NCBI RefSeq assembly: GCF_011058165.1 | Contig: NZ_JAALEG010000009.1 | Span: forward strand, 53,262-117,261 | DNA: 64,000 nucleotides | Source: Rhodococcus aetherivorans | GTDB taxonomy: Bacteria > Actinomycetota > Actinomycetes > Mycobacteriales > Mycobacteriaceae | Reading direction: 5' to 3' | In this document: piece after piece, positions 7,992 to 16,058 of the stretch | Layout of the letters: every line of letters starts with the position of its first letter | How positions within the stretch are numbered: position 1 is the stretch's first letter | Notes under the pieces: generated by a model | Seen by the model: the letters and a program-made list of their open reading frames with translations, nothing else | What the model was told of the DNA's origin: nothing | Database searches by the model: none | Program-made: the position numbers and the translations under genes

Positions 7992-8957
7992 CTATAAGGT
8001 TTGGCTGTCCTGAATCCAGGCTCGGGCGGGTTCGCGGAGCAGTGCGAGGCGGCTGAGCAGCCGGTCGACGTCGGGTTCGGCGGGGACGGACGTCGCGAAG
8101 TCGGCGCGCGCGACGGTGGCCGACACCGTGAGCCGGACGTCGGCGTCGCACAGCACGTCGACGACGTTGCCGAAGCGGCGCAGGGCGTCCGCGTCGAGCT
8201 CGCGCAGCGGCGGGACACCGGTGACGACCCACTCGCCGTGCTCGCGGAGGACGGCGAGGTAGTCGGCGGGCGCGGTGGGGGCGCGGCACAGGTCGGCGAA
8301 GTCGAACCACACGACGTCGCCGCGCACGGCGAGGACGGGTAGTGCGCGGCCCGACGGTCGCAGGGTTCGCCGCTCCCCCGGCTCCGGAACGTCGAGAGCG
8401 CCGGGCGGGAGGAACTCACCCGAGGCGAACCCGTCGCCCGGGGTGGCCGTACCGGTGCGGCGACGGTCGATCGGCCCGCCGACCTCGACCACCTCGAGCC
8501 GGCGTTCGAGCAGGGCGATGGTGGGCTCGAACAGGTGGTGGAACAGCGGGTTGGGCAACAGGCCCGAGGGCGGGTAGTTGGAGGTGGCGACGAGCGCGAC
8601 GCCCCGCTCGTGAAGGATGCGTACGGCGCGCGCGACGAGCATGCCGTCGCCGACGTCGTGGACGTGGAACTCGTCGAAGCACAGCACACGGGCGTCGCCG
8701 AGCGCGGCGTCGACGGCGTCGTCGATCGAGCCGAGGCGATGCGCCTGCGCATGCAGGCCGGCGAAGAAGCCGTGGAAGTGGTGCCGTCGCGCGGGACCGG
8801 GCACGGCCTCGAGGAACCGCTCCATCAGCCACGTCTTGCCGCGACCGACCGGCCCCCACAGGTAGACGCCGCGCGGGGTGGTGCGCTGCGCGGCGAGGTC
8901 GCGGTGCAGCCGCCCCAGGGCGGCGGCGCCGGCCCGCTGGTACGGATCCTCGGCCAT
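7992..8957 (-). CDS. zapE: ZapE/AFG1-family AAA-type ATPase
   Basis: A 321-residue P-loop ATPase of the ZapE (AFG1/LACE1) family. Walker A is GPVGRGKT at residues 35-42 and Walker B is VLCFDEF at 91-97, followed by HVHDVGDGM. SNYPP, seen after the sensor region, is also family-typical. In Escherichia coli ZapE binds FtsZ and affects division; in mitochondria the homologue handles misfolded respiratory proteins. Which role applies in actinobacteria is not settled. The start at 8957 is set by a perfect AGGAGG seven bases upstream; longer in-frame starts would run through the operators. It is divergent from a TetR gene and upstream of the adenylation fusion. Confidence 0.85.
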   Translation of the reverse strand: MAEDPYQRAGAAALGRLHRDLAAQRTTPRGVYLWGPVGRGKTWLMERFLEAVPGPARRHHFHGFFAGLHAQAHRLGSIDDAVDAALGDARVLCFDEFHVHDVGDGMLVARAVRILHERGVALVATSNYPPSGLLPNPLFHHLFEPTIALLERRLEVVEVGGPIDRRRTGTATPGDGFASGEFLPPGALDVPEPGERRTLRPSGRALPVLAVRGDVVWFDFADLCRAPTAPADYLAVLREHGEWVVTGVPPLRELDADALRRFGNVVDVLCDADVRLTVSATVARADFATSVPAEPDVDRLLSRLALLREPARAWIQDSQTL

Positions 8958-8964
8958 CCCACCT

Positions 8965-9000
8965 CCTCTACATTGGTAGAGGACTCTACATATGTAGAGT
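8965..9000. promoter_or_regulatory. Tandem TetR-type operators between zapE and a tetR gene
   Basis: Positions 8983-9000 form a perfect 18-bp palindrome with half-site ACTCTACAT. Immediately beside it, 8965-8982 repeats the half-site as CCTCTAC..GTAGAGG with two mismatched central bases. Both sit in the 49-bp divergent intergenic region, 6 bases before the TetR ATG and overlapping the zapE ribosome binding region. The neighbouring TetR protein is the obvious ligand, implying autoregulation and control of zapE and the adenylation fusion. Confidence 0.7.
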
Positions 9001-9006
9001 TCGATC

Positions 9007-9642
9007 ATGGCCAGCAGCCCCGACCGTCGCACCCTGATCGCCGAGACCACCCTCGACCTGATCGCCCGCGACGGACTGCGCGCGCTGACCCACCGGGCCG
9101 TCGACCGCGCCCTCGCCCTGCCCGACGGCTCGTGCTCGTACTACTTCCGCACCCGCGGAGCCCTGCTCGACGCCGCCGTGCACCGGCTCGCCGAGCGATC
9201 ACGCGACGCGTTCGAGCACTCCGGCCTCACCCGCCCGCCGACCCCGGTCGACGTCGACGCCGCCGCGCGAGCGGTCGCGACGACACTCGACCGCGACCTG
9301 GCCCACCGCCGCCGGGACCTGCTCGTGCGGTATGCCCTGGCCACCGACCCGGCCATCGGCGCCGAGCAACGCGCCGGCCTTGCAGCCGCCCTGTTCTCCC
9401 GCGCCGCCGCGCGCGACCTCGTGGCCGCCTGCGGCGCCGACGACGCCGACTCCGCGGCTGCCGATCTCGTGAGCCTGGCCGAGGGGCTGACCGTGGACCG
9501 GCTGCTCGGCGCCCGGTCGCTGGAGGGACTCGCCGCCGGCACCGCCGCGAGCGTCGCGCAATTGGCCCGGCCGATCGCGGTGTACCTCCGCGGCCTCGCC
9601 GGGGGCGACGGTACCGGCCGGGCACGAACCATGCGATCGTGA
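9007..9642 (+). CDS. TetR-family repressor
   Basis: A 211-residue TetR-type regulator. The N-terminal helix-turn-helix covers about residues 5-55, with the recognition-helix region LTHRAVDRALALPDGSCSYYF typical of the family. The C-terminal domain is Ala/Leu/Arg rich and gives no ligand clue. The ATG at 9007 is 6 bases from the end of the tandem operator, and no strong ribosome binding site is visible in this short leader. Divergence from zapE and the presence of two matching palindromes suggest it represses itself and the zapE/adenylation-fusion transcript. Confidence 0.82.
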   Translation: MASSPDRRTLIAETTLDLIARDGLRALTHRAVDRALALPDGSCSYYFRTRGALLDAAVHRLAERSRDAFEHSGLTRPPTPVDVDAAARAVATTLDRDLAHRRRDLLVRYALATDPAIGAEQRAGLAAALFSRAAARDLVAACGADDADSAAADLVSLAEGLTVDRLLGARSLEGLAAGTAASVAQLARPIAVYLRGLAGGDGTGRARTMRS

Positions 9643-9716
9643 TCCGGCACCGGCCTGCCTCCCGGGAGGCCCAGCCGTGGGCAGGCGAAGACACGTCGCG
9701 TGCCTAGGATTGGCTC

Positions 9717-10496
9717 ATGCGATCGGCCGCCGGTGAACGGTACTTCCTCGAGTCTCTGGACCGTGGGCTCGCGGTGCTCGAGTGCTTCGACGAACAGCAC
9801 CGGGAGCGCACTCTCAGCGAGGTGGCCCAGGTGGTGGGGATCACCCGATCGACAACGCGAAGAATCCTGCTGACCCTCGTCGATCGCGGGTTCCTGCGGC
9901 AGGAGGGTCGTCGCTTCATGTTGACCCCGCGCGTTCTCCGTTTCGGCTTCTCCTACCTGTCCGGGCTGGCGCTCCCGCAGCTGGCCGAACCGCACCTGGC
10001 GAAACTCGCCGCCGAACTCGAGGAAACCGTCTCGGTCACCGTGCTCGACGGATCGGACGCACTCTACGTCGCGCGAGTCCGTTCGCCGCGGATCGTGCGT
10101 ATCGCGATCTCGGTCGGCATGCGCTTCCCGGCGTACGCGACCTCGCACGGCCGGGTCCTGCTGTCCGGCCTTACCGCCGACGAACTCGACCGCTACCTGG
10201 AGACGACGGAACTGCGGGCGTTCACCGAGCAGACCCTCGTAGACCCGGACCGGCTGCGCGCCGAGATCCTGACCACGGCCGAGCGGGGTTGGGCGCTGTC
10301 GGAGGACGAACTGGAACTGGGGGTTCGCGGCGTCGCCGTGCCCATCCGGGACCGAACCGGCCGGATCGTCGCCGCGCTCAACTCTTCCCTGCAGAACATC
10401 GCGCATTCCGGCGCGGACGTCGAGGCACGAGTGGTCTCCCGATTGCAGGAAGCAGCCCAGCGGATCGGGGCCGATCTCGCGATCAGCGGACCATGA
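9717..10496 (+). CDS. IclR-family transcriptional regulator
   Basis: A 259-residue IclR-type regulator. A winged helix-turn-helix spans about residues 8-70 (LSEVAQVVGITRSTTRRILLTL). The GAF-like effector domain follows, with SVTVLDGSDALYVARV, YATSHGRVLLSGL and the C-terminal ELELGVRGVAVPIRD segment. The sequence resembles PcaR/PobR-type regulators of aromatic or hydroaromatic acid catabolism, but the ligand is unknown. A -10-like TAGGAT ends 6 bases before the ATG with no ribosome binding site, so the mRNA is probably leaderless. It is convergent with an MHS-family transporter gene whose upstream region contains a short palindrome that could be its operator. Confidence 0.88.
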   Translation: MRSAAGERYFLESLDRGLAVLECFDEQHRERTLSEVAQVVGITRSTTRRILLTLVDRGFLRQEGRRFMLTPRVLRFGFSYLSGLALPQLAEPHLAKLAAELEETVSVTVLDGSDALYVARVRSPRIVRIAISVGMRFPAYATSHGRVLLSGLTADELDRYLETTELRAFTEQTLVDPDRLRAEILTTAERGWALSEDELELGVRGVAVPIRDRTGRIVAALNSSLQNIAHSGADVEARVVSRLQEAAQRIGADLAISGP

Positions 10497-10666
10497 GCCG
10501 TGCGCGGTGCCGGCGGCTCCCCTTCCATGCTCGGCCGCACCCGGCCCGGCGAGGCGGATCAACCGATCCGTGCAGCATTTCGTGATCGAGAAGCCATTAC
10601 GCGTAGGAGATTTCGAGCGCCCACGCCCCTGGCCCCGTCCGTCGCCGCCTCCGGTCGATCCGCGTC

Positions 10667-12031
10667 TCAGGGTGCGGTCGCGACAGTCGATGTCCGCGAC
10701 GCCCGGGCGGCCCGGCCGGCGTCACCGTGGTCGTGTCCGAGCCGCCAGGCGATGATCCCGGAGATCACGCATCCGCCGGCGAGATAGACCGCCACCAGGT
10801 GCCACGACCCGCCGGAGACGGTGACCAGGGCCGCCGCGATGAAGGGGGTAAACCCACCCCCGACCGCGCTGGCCACCTGGTAGCCCACCCCGGCGCCGCT
10901 GTAGCGGTACTCGGCGCCGAACATCTCGGTGAACAGCGGCTGCTGCACGCTGACCACCATGTCGTGGGCGATGTTGACCAACAGCACCGCGAAGATGACG
11001 GTTCCGATCATCGAGCCGCCCTCGAGCATCGCGAAGAACGGGAACGCACAGACGGCGCCGAGTGCGGAACCGAGCATGTACACCCGGCGACGCCCGTACC
11101 GGTCGGACAGCCACGCGAACAACGGGATGGTCACCATTCCGAGGGCACCGACGAGCAGGCCGACGTTGAGCATGAAACTGCGTTCCATGCCGAGTTCGTT
11201 GGTGGAATAGCTGAGCGCGAACGTCGTGACGATGTACATCGAGAACAGCTCGACGAAGCGCAGACCGATGATCTGCAGAAAAGCCTTGGGATGCTTGGTC
11301 AGTGCTTCCACGAGGGGGATGCGCTTGCGGCTCTGCTCGCCGAGCTCCGCTTCGAGCCTCTCGACCTTCTCGGTGAACTCCTGACTCTCCTCCACGCTGG
11401 AGCGTACCCACAGGCCGAAGGCGACGAGCACGATGCTGGCGACGAACGGAACACGCCACCCCCATTGGGTGAAAGCCTCGTCGGTCGTGACGCTGCTCAT
11501 CAGCATGACGAATCCGGTGGCGAGGATCAGGCCGACGGAGTAGCCGACCTGTACGCCGCTGCTGTAGAGAGCCTTCTTCTTCGGTGGCGCGCTCTCCACC
11601 GCCATCAACGCGGCACCACCCCATTCACCGCCGACGGCGAATCCTTGCACAGCCCGCAGCGTGACGAGCAGGACCGGCGCCCACCACCCGATCGACGCGA
11701 AGCTCGGCAGCAGGCCGATCAGGGCAGTGGCGCTTCCCATGATCACGATGGTGAGCACCAGCATCCGTTTGCGACCGAGGCGGTCACCGAAGTGACCGAA
11801 GACCACCCCACCGAGCGGCCGGAAGAGGAATCCGACGCCGAAAGTCGCGAACGCGGCGAGCGTGCCGATGGCCGGGCTGACGTTGGGGAAGAACTCCTTG
11901 TTGAAGACGAGCGCGGCCACCAGGCCGTAGAGGATGAAGTCGTACCAGTCGATGACGGCGCCGACGAAGCTGCCGAAGGCTGCGCGCCGAGCCCGAGACT
12001 CGTCTGGGCCGGCGAGGTGCCGCTCGTTCAT
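10667..12031 (-). CDS. MHS-family proton symporter for an organic acid (MFS)
   Basis: A 454-residue major-facilitator protein with about 12 membrane segments, belonging to the metabolite:proton symporter (MHS/ShiA/KgtP-like) group. Signatures are FGSFVGAVIDWYDFILYG in TM1, FLFRPLGGVVFGHFGDRLGRKR (loop 2-3) and RAVQGFAVGGEWGGA in TM5. Substrates of this group include shikimate, alpha-ketoglutarate, proline and aromatic acids; none can be chosen here. The start at 12031 has GAGGATC upstream; an in-frame extension of 24 codons lacks one. The C-terminus is short, basic and cytosolic. The adjacent IclR regulator is likely functionally linked. Confidence 0.85.
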   Translation of the reverse strand: MNERHLAGPDESRARRAAFGSFVGAVIDWYDFILYGLVAALVFNKEFFPNVSPAIGTLAAFATFGVGFLFRPLGGVVFGHFGDRLGRKRMLVLTIVIMGSATALIGLLPSFASIGWWAPVLLVTLRAVQGFAVGGEWGGAALMAVESAPPKKKALYSSGVQVGYSVGLILATGFVMLMSSVTTDEAFTQWGWRVPFVASIVLVAFGLWVRSSVEESQEFTEKVERLEAELGEQSRKRIPLVEALTKHPKAFLQIIGLRFVELFSMYIVTTFALSYSTNELGMERSFMLNVGLLVGALGMVTIPLFAWLSDRYGRRRVYMLGSALGAVCAFPFFAMLEGGSMIGTVIFAVLLVNIAHDMVVSVQQPLFTEMFGAEYRYSGAGVGYQVASAVGGGFTPFIAAALVTVSGGSWHLVAVYLAGGCVISGIIAWRLGHDHGDAGRAARASRTSTVATAP

Positions 12032-12051
12032 ACCCGATCCTCGATCCGTGT

Positions 12052-12066
12052 GTTCGTAATGCGAAC
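12052..12066. promoter_or_regulatory. Palindrome upstream of the MHS transporter, candidate IclR operator
   Basis: GTTCG-TAATG-CGAAC is a 15-base inverted repeat with perfect 5-base arms, 20 bases upstream of the transporter start. IclR-type regulators often bind short dyads of this shape in target promoters, and an IclR gene lies at the other end of the transporter. The ligand is inferred from position only. Confidence 0.4.
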
Positions 12067-12276
12067 GCATGTCCGCTGAGTGGATATATGTGACGGTAGA
12101 CACTCCGCAGGAGTTTCGTCAAGACGAGCGACAGGTGTCGCCACCGGCACGAAAACTGCGGCAATGCACCGGCGCCACCGGACGGCAGCGGAATACACGC
12201 GTTTAATTCATTCCGGTACAGGGTGATCCGAACAGTTGCCCTGCAGCCGGGCACGGCACACCGGATAATTCGACCC

Positions 12277-13254
12277 ATGCCCGCCTCCCGCTCCGCGGTG
12301 CCCGCCCCGATGCTGGCCATGCCCGGCCGGCCGCCGATCGGCACCGGCTGGGCGGTGGAGATGAAGTGGGACGGCGCCCGCACGGTGGCGGTGTGCGACG
12401 GCGAGCGATGCCGGCTCTACAGCCGCAACAGCAAGGACGTCTCGGGGGTCTACCCGGAATTGACGCTCGCGCTGTCGGCGGTGTCCCGGGGCCGGCCGAT
12501 GGTCGTCGACGGGGAGATCGTCGCTCCCGATCCGCGGTCCGGGGCGCCGGTGTTCGCCCGGCTGCAGAGCCGCATCCACGTGGCGAAACCGACGGCGGCC
12601 CTGATCCGGACCATCCCCGTGGAGTTCTACGCATTCGACCTGCTCGCGCTCGACGGCGCGCCGACGACCCGGCTGCCGTACCTCGAACGTCGCCGTCGGC
12701 TGGTCGACCTGTCGATGTCCGGCCCCCTGGTCCGCACGCCGCCGCACTGGGTCGGCACCGACACGAAGATCCTCCTCGACCTTGCCCGCGATCACGGTCT
12801 CGAAGGCATCGTCTGCAAGCGGACCGATTCCGTCTACCAACCGGGACGCCGCTCGCCGGCATGGATCAAGACCGCCCTACGCAAGAGCACCGAAGCCGTG
12901 ATCGCGGGATGGTTGCCGGGCACCGGCGTGCACCGCGCGACGTTCGGCTCCCTCGTCCTCGGCGCCCACGACGACGACGGCCGTCTCGTCCACATCGGCA
13001 ACCTCGGCACCGGCTTCACCACCGCCGGCCGGCGCGCCCTGTGGGAGCGGCTCGACGAACTCGAGCGGCCCAGCGATCCGTTCGACGTGATACCTCCGGC
13101 GCCCGTCGTCCGGGCCGCCCGATGGGCCGAGCCGGTGCTGGTCGGGGACGTCGAGTATCGCGAGTTCACCGGCGACAGTCTGCGCCACCCGAGTTGGAAG
13201 GGACTGCGGCCGGACAAGGAGCCGGACGAGATACTGGTTCCTCCACTGCCGTAG
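12277..13254 (+). CDS. ATP-dependent DNA ligase, LigC/LigD-ligase type
   Basis: A 325-residue ligase with only the nucleotidyltransferase and OB-fold parts of the LigD type. Motif I is EMKWDGAR, with catalytic Lys30. VVDGEIV, YAFDLLALDG and LEGIVCKRTDSVYQPGRRS correspond to the later ligase motifs. The OB fold spans about residues 205-320, with GHVG-like segments replaced by VHIGNLGTGF. Such stand-alone ligases act in non-homologous end joining or base-excision repair alongside Ku. No Ku or polymerase domain gene is nearby. A -10-like GATAAT ends 7 bases before the ATG and no ribosome binding site is present, so the gene may be leaderless. It is probably complete at its C-terminus, ending just before a gene relic. 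Confidence 0.85.
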   Translation: MPASRSAVPAPMLAMPGRPPIGTGWAVEMKWDGARTVAVCDGERCRLYSRNSKDVSGVYPELTLALSAVSRGRPMVVDGEIVAPDPRSGAPVFARLQSRIHVAKPTAALIRTIPVEFYAFDLLALDGAPTTRLPYLERRRRLVDLSMSGPLVRTPPHWVGTDTKILLDLARDHGLEGIVCKRTDSVYQPGRRSPAWIKTALRKSTEAVIAGWLPGTGVHRATFGSLVLGAHDDDGRLVHIGNLGTGFTTAGRRALWERLDELERPSDPFDVIPPAPVVRAARWAEPVLVGDVEYREFTGDSLRHPSWKGLRPDKEPDEILVPPLP

Positions 13255-13524
13255 CACGGCCCCATCCAGATCTTCTCAACGCTGATCGCGGGGCTGATTC
13301 TGTGGGCCGAGCTCCTCGGAGGATGGGAAGGCCGCCCCGGCAAGATCGTCGAGTTCGACGTGCCGGGAACCGATGAGGGGTGGGCGCGCACACATACCGG
13401 ACCTGCGCTCAACGGCATGATGGTGATCGCCGTCGCGTCGGTCATGCCCCACACCGGTTTGCCTATCAAGACGGCAAGACGTCTCGGATGGATCGTCGTT
13501 GCCGACGGTTTGGACCAGCTCTGA
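13255..13524 (+). pseudogene. Relic of a styrene-oxide-isomerase-like membrane protein gene
   Basis: Directly after the ligase stop, and in the same frame, the DNA encodes about 88 residues without a start codon. They include EFDVPGTDEGWARTHTGPAL followed by NGMMVIAVA. This closely resembles the N-terminal half of styrene oxide isomerase (StyC), recalled as EFHVPGSPEGWARAHSGPAL-NGMMVIAVA, a small membrane enzyme converting styrene oxide to phenylacetaldehyde. The first roughly ten residues and the start are missing. Around 13507 the StyC-like DGW appears only if one T is removed from GGTTTGG; the reading frame ends at 13522-13524, and the C-terminal half is absent. It is therefore a truncated, frameshifted relic. 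The comparison is from memory and needs an alignment. Confidence 0.7.
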
Positions 13525-13664
13525 TACCTGATATCCGCTCCCGCCCCGTGCGTTCGCCAGAGCAGGTCACAGGAGATGTGGGCACCACCCGAACTGGGTG
13601 AGGCCCACATCTCCTGTACCGAGGCGACGACCTTGTAGTTGTTCGTCTCGAACTCGACCACCGT
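13525..13664. other. Non-coding scar between two gene fragments
   Basis: This short stretch between the isomerase relic and the truncated dehydrogenase has no supportable gene. Apart from the hairpin at 13569-13617 it shows no transposase remnant or target duplication. It looks like the product of deletions joining two formerly separate genes. Confidence 0.5.
13569..13617. terminator. Long hairpin between convergent gene fragments
   Basis: Arms 13569-13583 and 13603-13617 are a perfect 15-bp inverted repeat (ACAGGAGATGTGGGC and its complement). The 19-base loop can form a small inner ACCC/GGGT stem. The element lies downstream of both the plus-strand relic and the minus-strand truncated dehydrogenase, so a bidirectional terminator is the simplest reading. 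A mobile-element end is possible but unsupported. Confidence 0.55.
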
Positions 13665-13760
13665 TCAGCGCGACGAAGTCCATCGGCACCGCGGACCGCG
13701 CGCGCCCCCCGTGATCAGGGCGACCTCCCCGTCGAGTCGGAATTCGTCCCTGTCGGCCAT
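13665..13760 (-). pseudogene. Truncated short-chain dehydrogenase, N-terminus only
   Basis: The ATG at 13760 overlaps the TAA of the upstream acyl-CoA synthetase (TAATG), which indicates translational coupling in a real operon. The product begins MADRDEFRLDGEVALITGGA and continues RG, the first beta strand and the TGGxRG cofactor loop of a classical NAD(P)-dependent short-chain dehydrogenase. After about 22 residues homology stops, and a TGA ends the frame at residue 31. The remaining roughly 220 residues are missing, so the gene was cut off by a deletion whose junction is near 13690. It would once have oxidised an alcohol or ketone in the same pathway as the synthetase and the monooxygenase fusion. 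Confidence 0.75.
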
Positions 13761-15778
13761 TACCGGCTCATCTCCTTCGAGAGGTGGTCGTAACGTTCCC
13801 GGAGCTGGCGCTTGAGGATCTTGCCGCTGGGGTTCTTCGGCAGGGCGTCGGTGACCACGACGTACTTCGGCTGCTTGTATCCGGCGAGCTTGTCGCGCGC
13901 GTGAGCCTTGATGTCGTCCTCGGTGAGATCCACACCGCTCCTCGGGACGACCACGGCGGTCACCGCCTCGATCCAATACGGATGGCTCACCCCGAACACC
14001 GCGACCTCGGCGACCCCGTCCAGCAGGTACAGGGCCTCCTCTACCTCCCGCGACGCGACGTTCTCGCCGCCGGTCTTGATCATGTCCTTCTTGCGGTCGA
14101 CGATCGTGAGGTAGCCGTCCTCGTCGATGACGCCCAGATCACCGGAGTGGAACCACCCACCGGCGAAGGACTCCGCGGTCTTGGCGGGATCGTTGTAGTA
14201 GCCCAGCGTCAGATGCGGGGAGCGGTGCACGATCTCGCCCACCTCGCCCGGCGGGAGGGGCTGGCCGGCGTCGTCGACGATCCGGGTCTCCACGTTGAGG
14301 GCGGGCCGGCCGGCGCTGCCGGCACGCGTCAGTTGGTCCTCGGGGGCGAGGATCGTGGCGATCGGGGACATCTCGGTTTGGCCGTAGAAGTTCCACAGGC
14401 GTACCTGCGGTAGCCGTGTGGTGAGCTCACGCAACACCTCTGCCGGCATCGGTGCGGCGCCGTAGTAGCCCTTGTGCAAGGAGGACAGGTCGTAGTCGTC
14501 GAAGTGGGGGTGGCCGAGTAGCGAGATCCACACGGTGGGTGGGCAGAACAGCTTGGTGACCCGTTCCCGCTGGATGGTCTCGAGGATCTGGGTGGGGTCG
14601 GGGCCGCGCAGGATGATGCTGGTGGCGCCCAGGTAGACGTCCACCGAGAAGAAGCAGTCCATCTGTGCGCAGTGATACATCGGTAGCGCGTGTACCTCGA
14701 CGTCGTCGTGGCTCATGCCGCCGTCGATCGCGCACGAGGCGTACTGGCTGATCAGTGCGCGGGAGGAGAGCAGGACGCCCTTCGGGCGGGACTCGGTACC
14801 CGAGGTGTACATGATGCGTACCGGATCGTCGTCGGCGACGGCCACGTCGGGAAGGATGGGCACCTCGCCTGCCTCCCAATCGGCGACCGACTCCCAGCCC
14901 GCACCGGTTTCGGCGCCGTGGGGGCCGATGATCGCCGACAGCTTCAGATCCGGAGCGGCTGCAGCGATGGCGTCATCGGCGACCGCAGAGAACTCGTCGT
15001 CGACGATCACTCCGTTTGCCCCGGAATGACCCAGGATGAACGCGATTTCCTCGGCGTTGAGCATGAAGTTGATCGGCACGAGCACCACGCCGATGCGTGC
15101 CGCACCGAACGCCAGGGCACCGAACTGCCAGGAGTTGCGGGCGATCAAGGCGAGCCGGTCGCCCTTGGCGAGTCCGTGGGCGTGGAGGACACCGGCGAAC
15201 CGGGTGACGACCCGGTCGAACTCGGCGAAGGTGAACCGTCGGTCACCGTCGACCACGGCGGTCTTGTCCGGATATCGCTGCGCCGAGCGGTGCAGCAGGT
15301 CCGACACCGAGTGGCGACGGGCCCGGGCGACGACATTCCGATCGGCGAACATCGTGCGCAGGCTGCGGATGCCGCTGCCGAAGACCCCGTCCGCGAAGAC
15401 ACCGACCAGGGTGTCGACCTCGGCCGGGTCGGCCTCGAAGTCCGCCCACCATTCCACGAAGGCGCCTTCGGGTTCGCCGATGGGGCTCACACGCACGGTG
15501 GCCCGGTAGTTCCGGGCACCGAACGGATTGTCGCCGGCGAACTCGTAAGACAACTGGCGGCGGCGGTCGTCGAGGTCGAGCAGGCGCTCGTCGAGGGTGG
15601 CGCCCCCGTCGGCGAGGGCGAGTCGACGCACTACACCGATCTGTGTGGTGGCGCCGTCGATCAGCTCACTGTGCGCCACCGGGGGCAGGAAGCTGTCGAC
15701 GCGGCCGAAGTCTTTGACAACGGACCAGACCTGGTCGGCCGAGGCGTCGATGACGCCGCTGGAATATGCGCGTGGCAT
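13760..15778 (-). CDS. SRPBCC domain - acyl-CoA synthetase fusion
   Basis: A 672-residue protein of two parts. Residues 1-145 are an SRPBCC (polyketide cyclase/START-like) ligand-binding domain: SADQVWSVVKDFGRVDSFLP, a GVVRRL strand and GVFADGVFGSGIRSLRTMF as its closing helix. Residues about 155-670 are a fatty-acyl-CoA synthetase: YTSGTESRPKG at 324-334, FYGQTEM at 464-470, HSGDLG at 544-549 and the catalytic lysine in NPSGK (653). It should activate a carboxylic acid with ATP and CoA; the attached pocket domain may capture a hydrophobic substrate. The ATG at 15778 has GAGGAG upstream. It lies downstream of the monooxygenase/esterase fusion on the same strand, separated by 280 bases and a hairpin. 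The fusion is in one uninterrupted frame. Confidence 0.85.
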   Translation of the reverse strand: MPRAYSSGVIDASADQVWSVVKDFGRVDSFLPPVAHSELIDGATTQIGVVRRLALADGGATLDERLLDLDDRRRQLSYEFAGDNPFGARNYRATVRVSPIGEPEGAFVEWWADFEADPAEVDTLVGVFADGVFGSGIRSLRTMFADRNVVARARRHSVSDLLHRSAQRYPDKTAVVDGDRRFTFAEFDRVVTRFAGVLHAHGLAKGDRLALIARNSWQFGALAFGAARIGVVLVPINFMLNAEEIAFILGHSGANGVIVDDEFSAVADDAIAAAAPDLKLSAIIGPHGAETGAGWESVADWEAGEVPILPDVAVADDDPVRIMYTSGTESRPKGVLLSSRALISQYASCAIDGGMSHDDVEVHALPMYHCAQMDCFFSVDVYLGATSIILRGPDPTQILETIQRERVTKLFCPPTVWISLLGHPHFDDYDLSSLHKGYYGAAPMPAEVLRELTTRLPQVRLWNFYGQTEMSPIATILAPEDQLTRAGSAGRPALNVETRIVDDAGQPLPPGEVGEIVHRSPHLTLGYYNDPAKTAESFAGGWFHSGDLGVIDEDGYLTIVDRKKDMIKTGGENVASREVEEALYLLDGVAEVAVFGVSHPYWIEAVTAVVVPRSGVDLTEDDIKAHARDKLAGYKQPKYVVVTDALPKNPSGKILKRQLRERYDHLSKEMSR

Positions 15779-16058
15779 GGTGAACTCCTCGGGTAGTGGC
15801 CCTGAGAGGCCGGGGACTCGCTGCTGAAGGCAAGCCGGGAACGGCCGAGTGCTCCGCCGTACACCCCTGGTGCGGTGTAGGTGTCGTTCTCAGCACTCGC
15901 GAAGGTCGAGATGGCCGACCGCTGCAACTCGACGGGTCTGCGGCGGAGACCGCGTTCGGTCCGGGCCAGGCCGTCGGGTCGGCGGTCGAGTGTCACGTCG
16001 GCGGGCGTGTCACCACGCTCGCCGACGTGCGGTCACCCGACCGACACTGCTGCGCCGG
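15779..16058. other. Intergenic region between the two fusion genes
   Basis: This 280-base gap has no convincing gene. The hairpin at 15994-16029 lies within it. A promoter for the SRPBCC/synthetase gene is expected here, but no clear -35/-10 pair stands out. Confidence 0.5.
15994..16029 (-). terminator. Hairpin downstream of the monooxygenase/esterase gene
   Basis: A perfect 10-bp inverted repeat (CACGTCGGCG and its complement) with a 16-base loop lies 30 bases after the stop codon of the fusion gene. No T-run follows. It could reduce read-through into the acyl-CoA synthetase gene or act as an mRNA processing site. Confidence 0.4.

Noticed and set aside
5409..7997. A plus-strand open frame of 862 codons opposite the adenylation fusion
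   Set aside because: It is antisense to a protein with clear domains, is Arg/Gly/Val/Asp-rich without family motifs, and results from GC-rich third positions.
13569..13617. Inverted repeat as an insertion-sequence end
   Set aside because: No transposase fragment, second copy or target-site duplication was found; a terminator explains it more simply.
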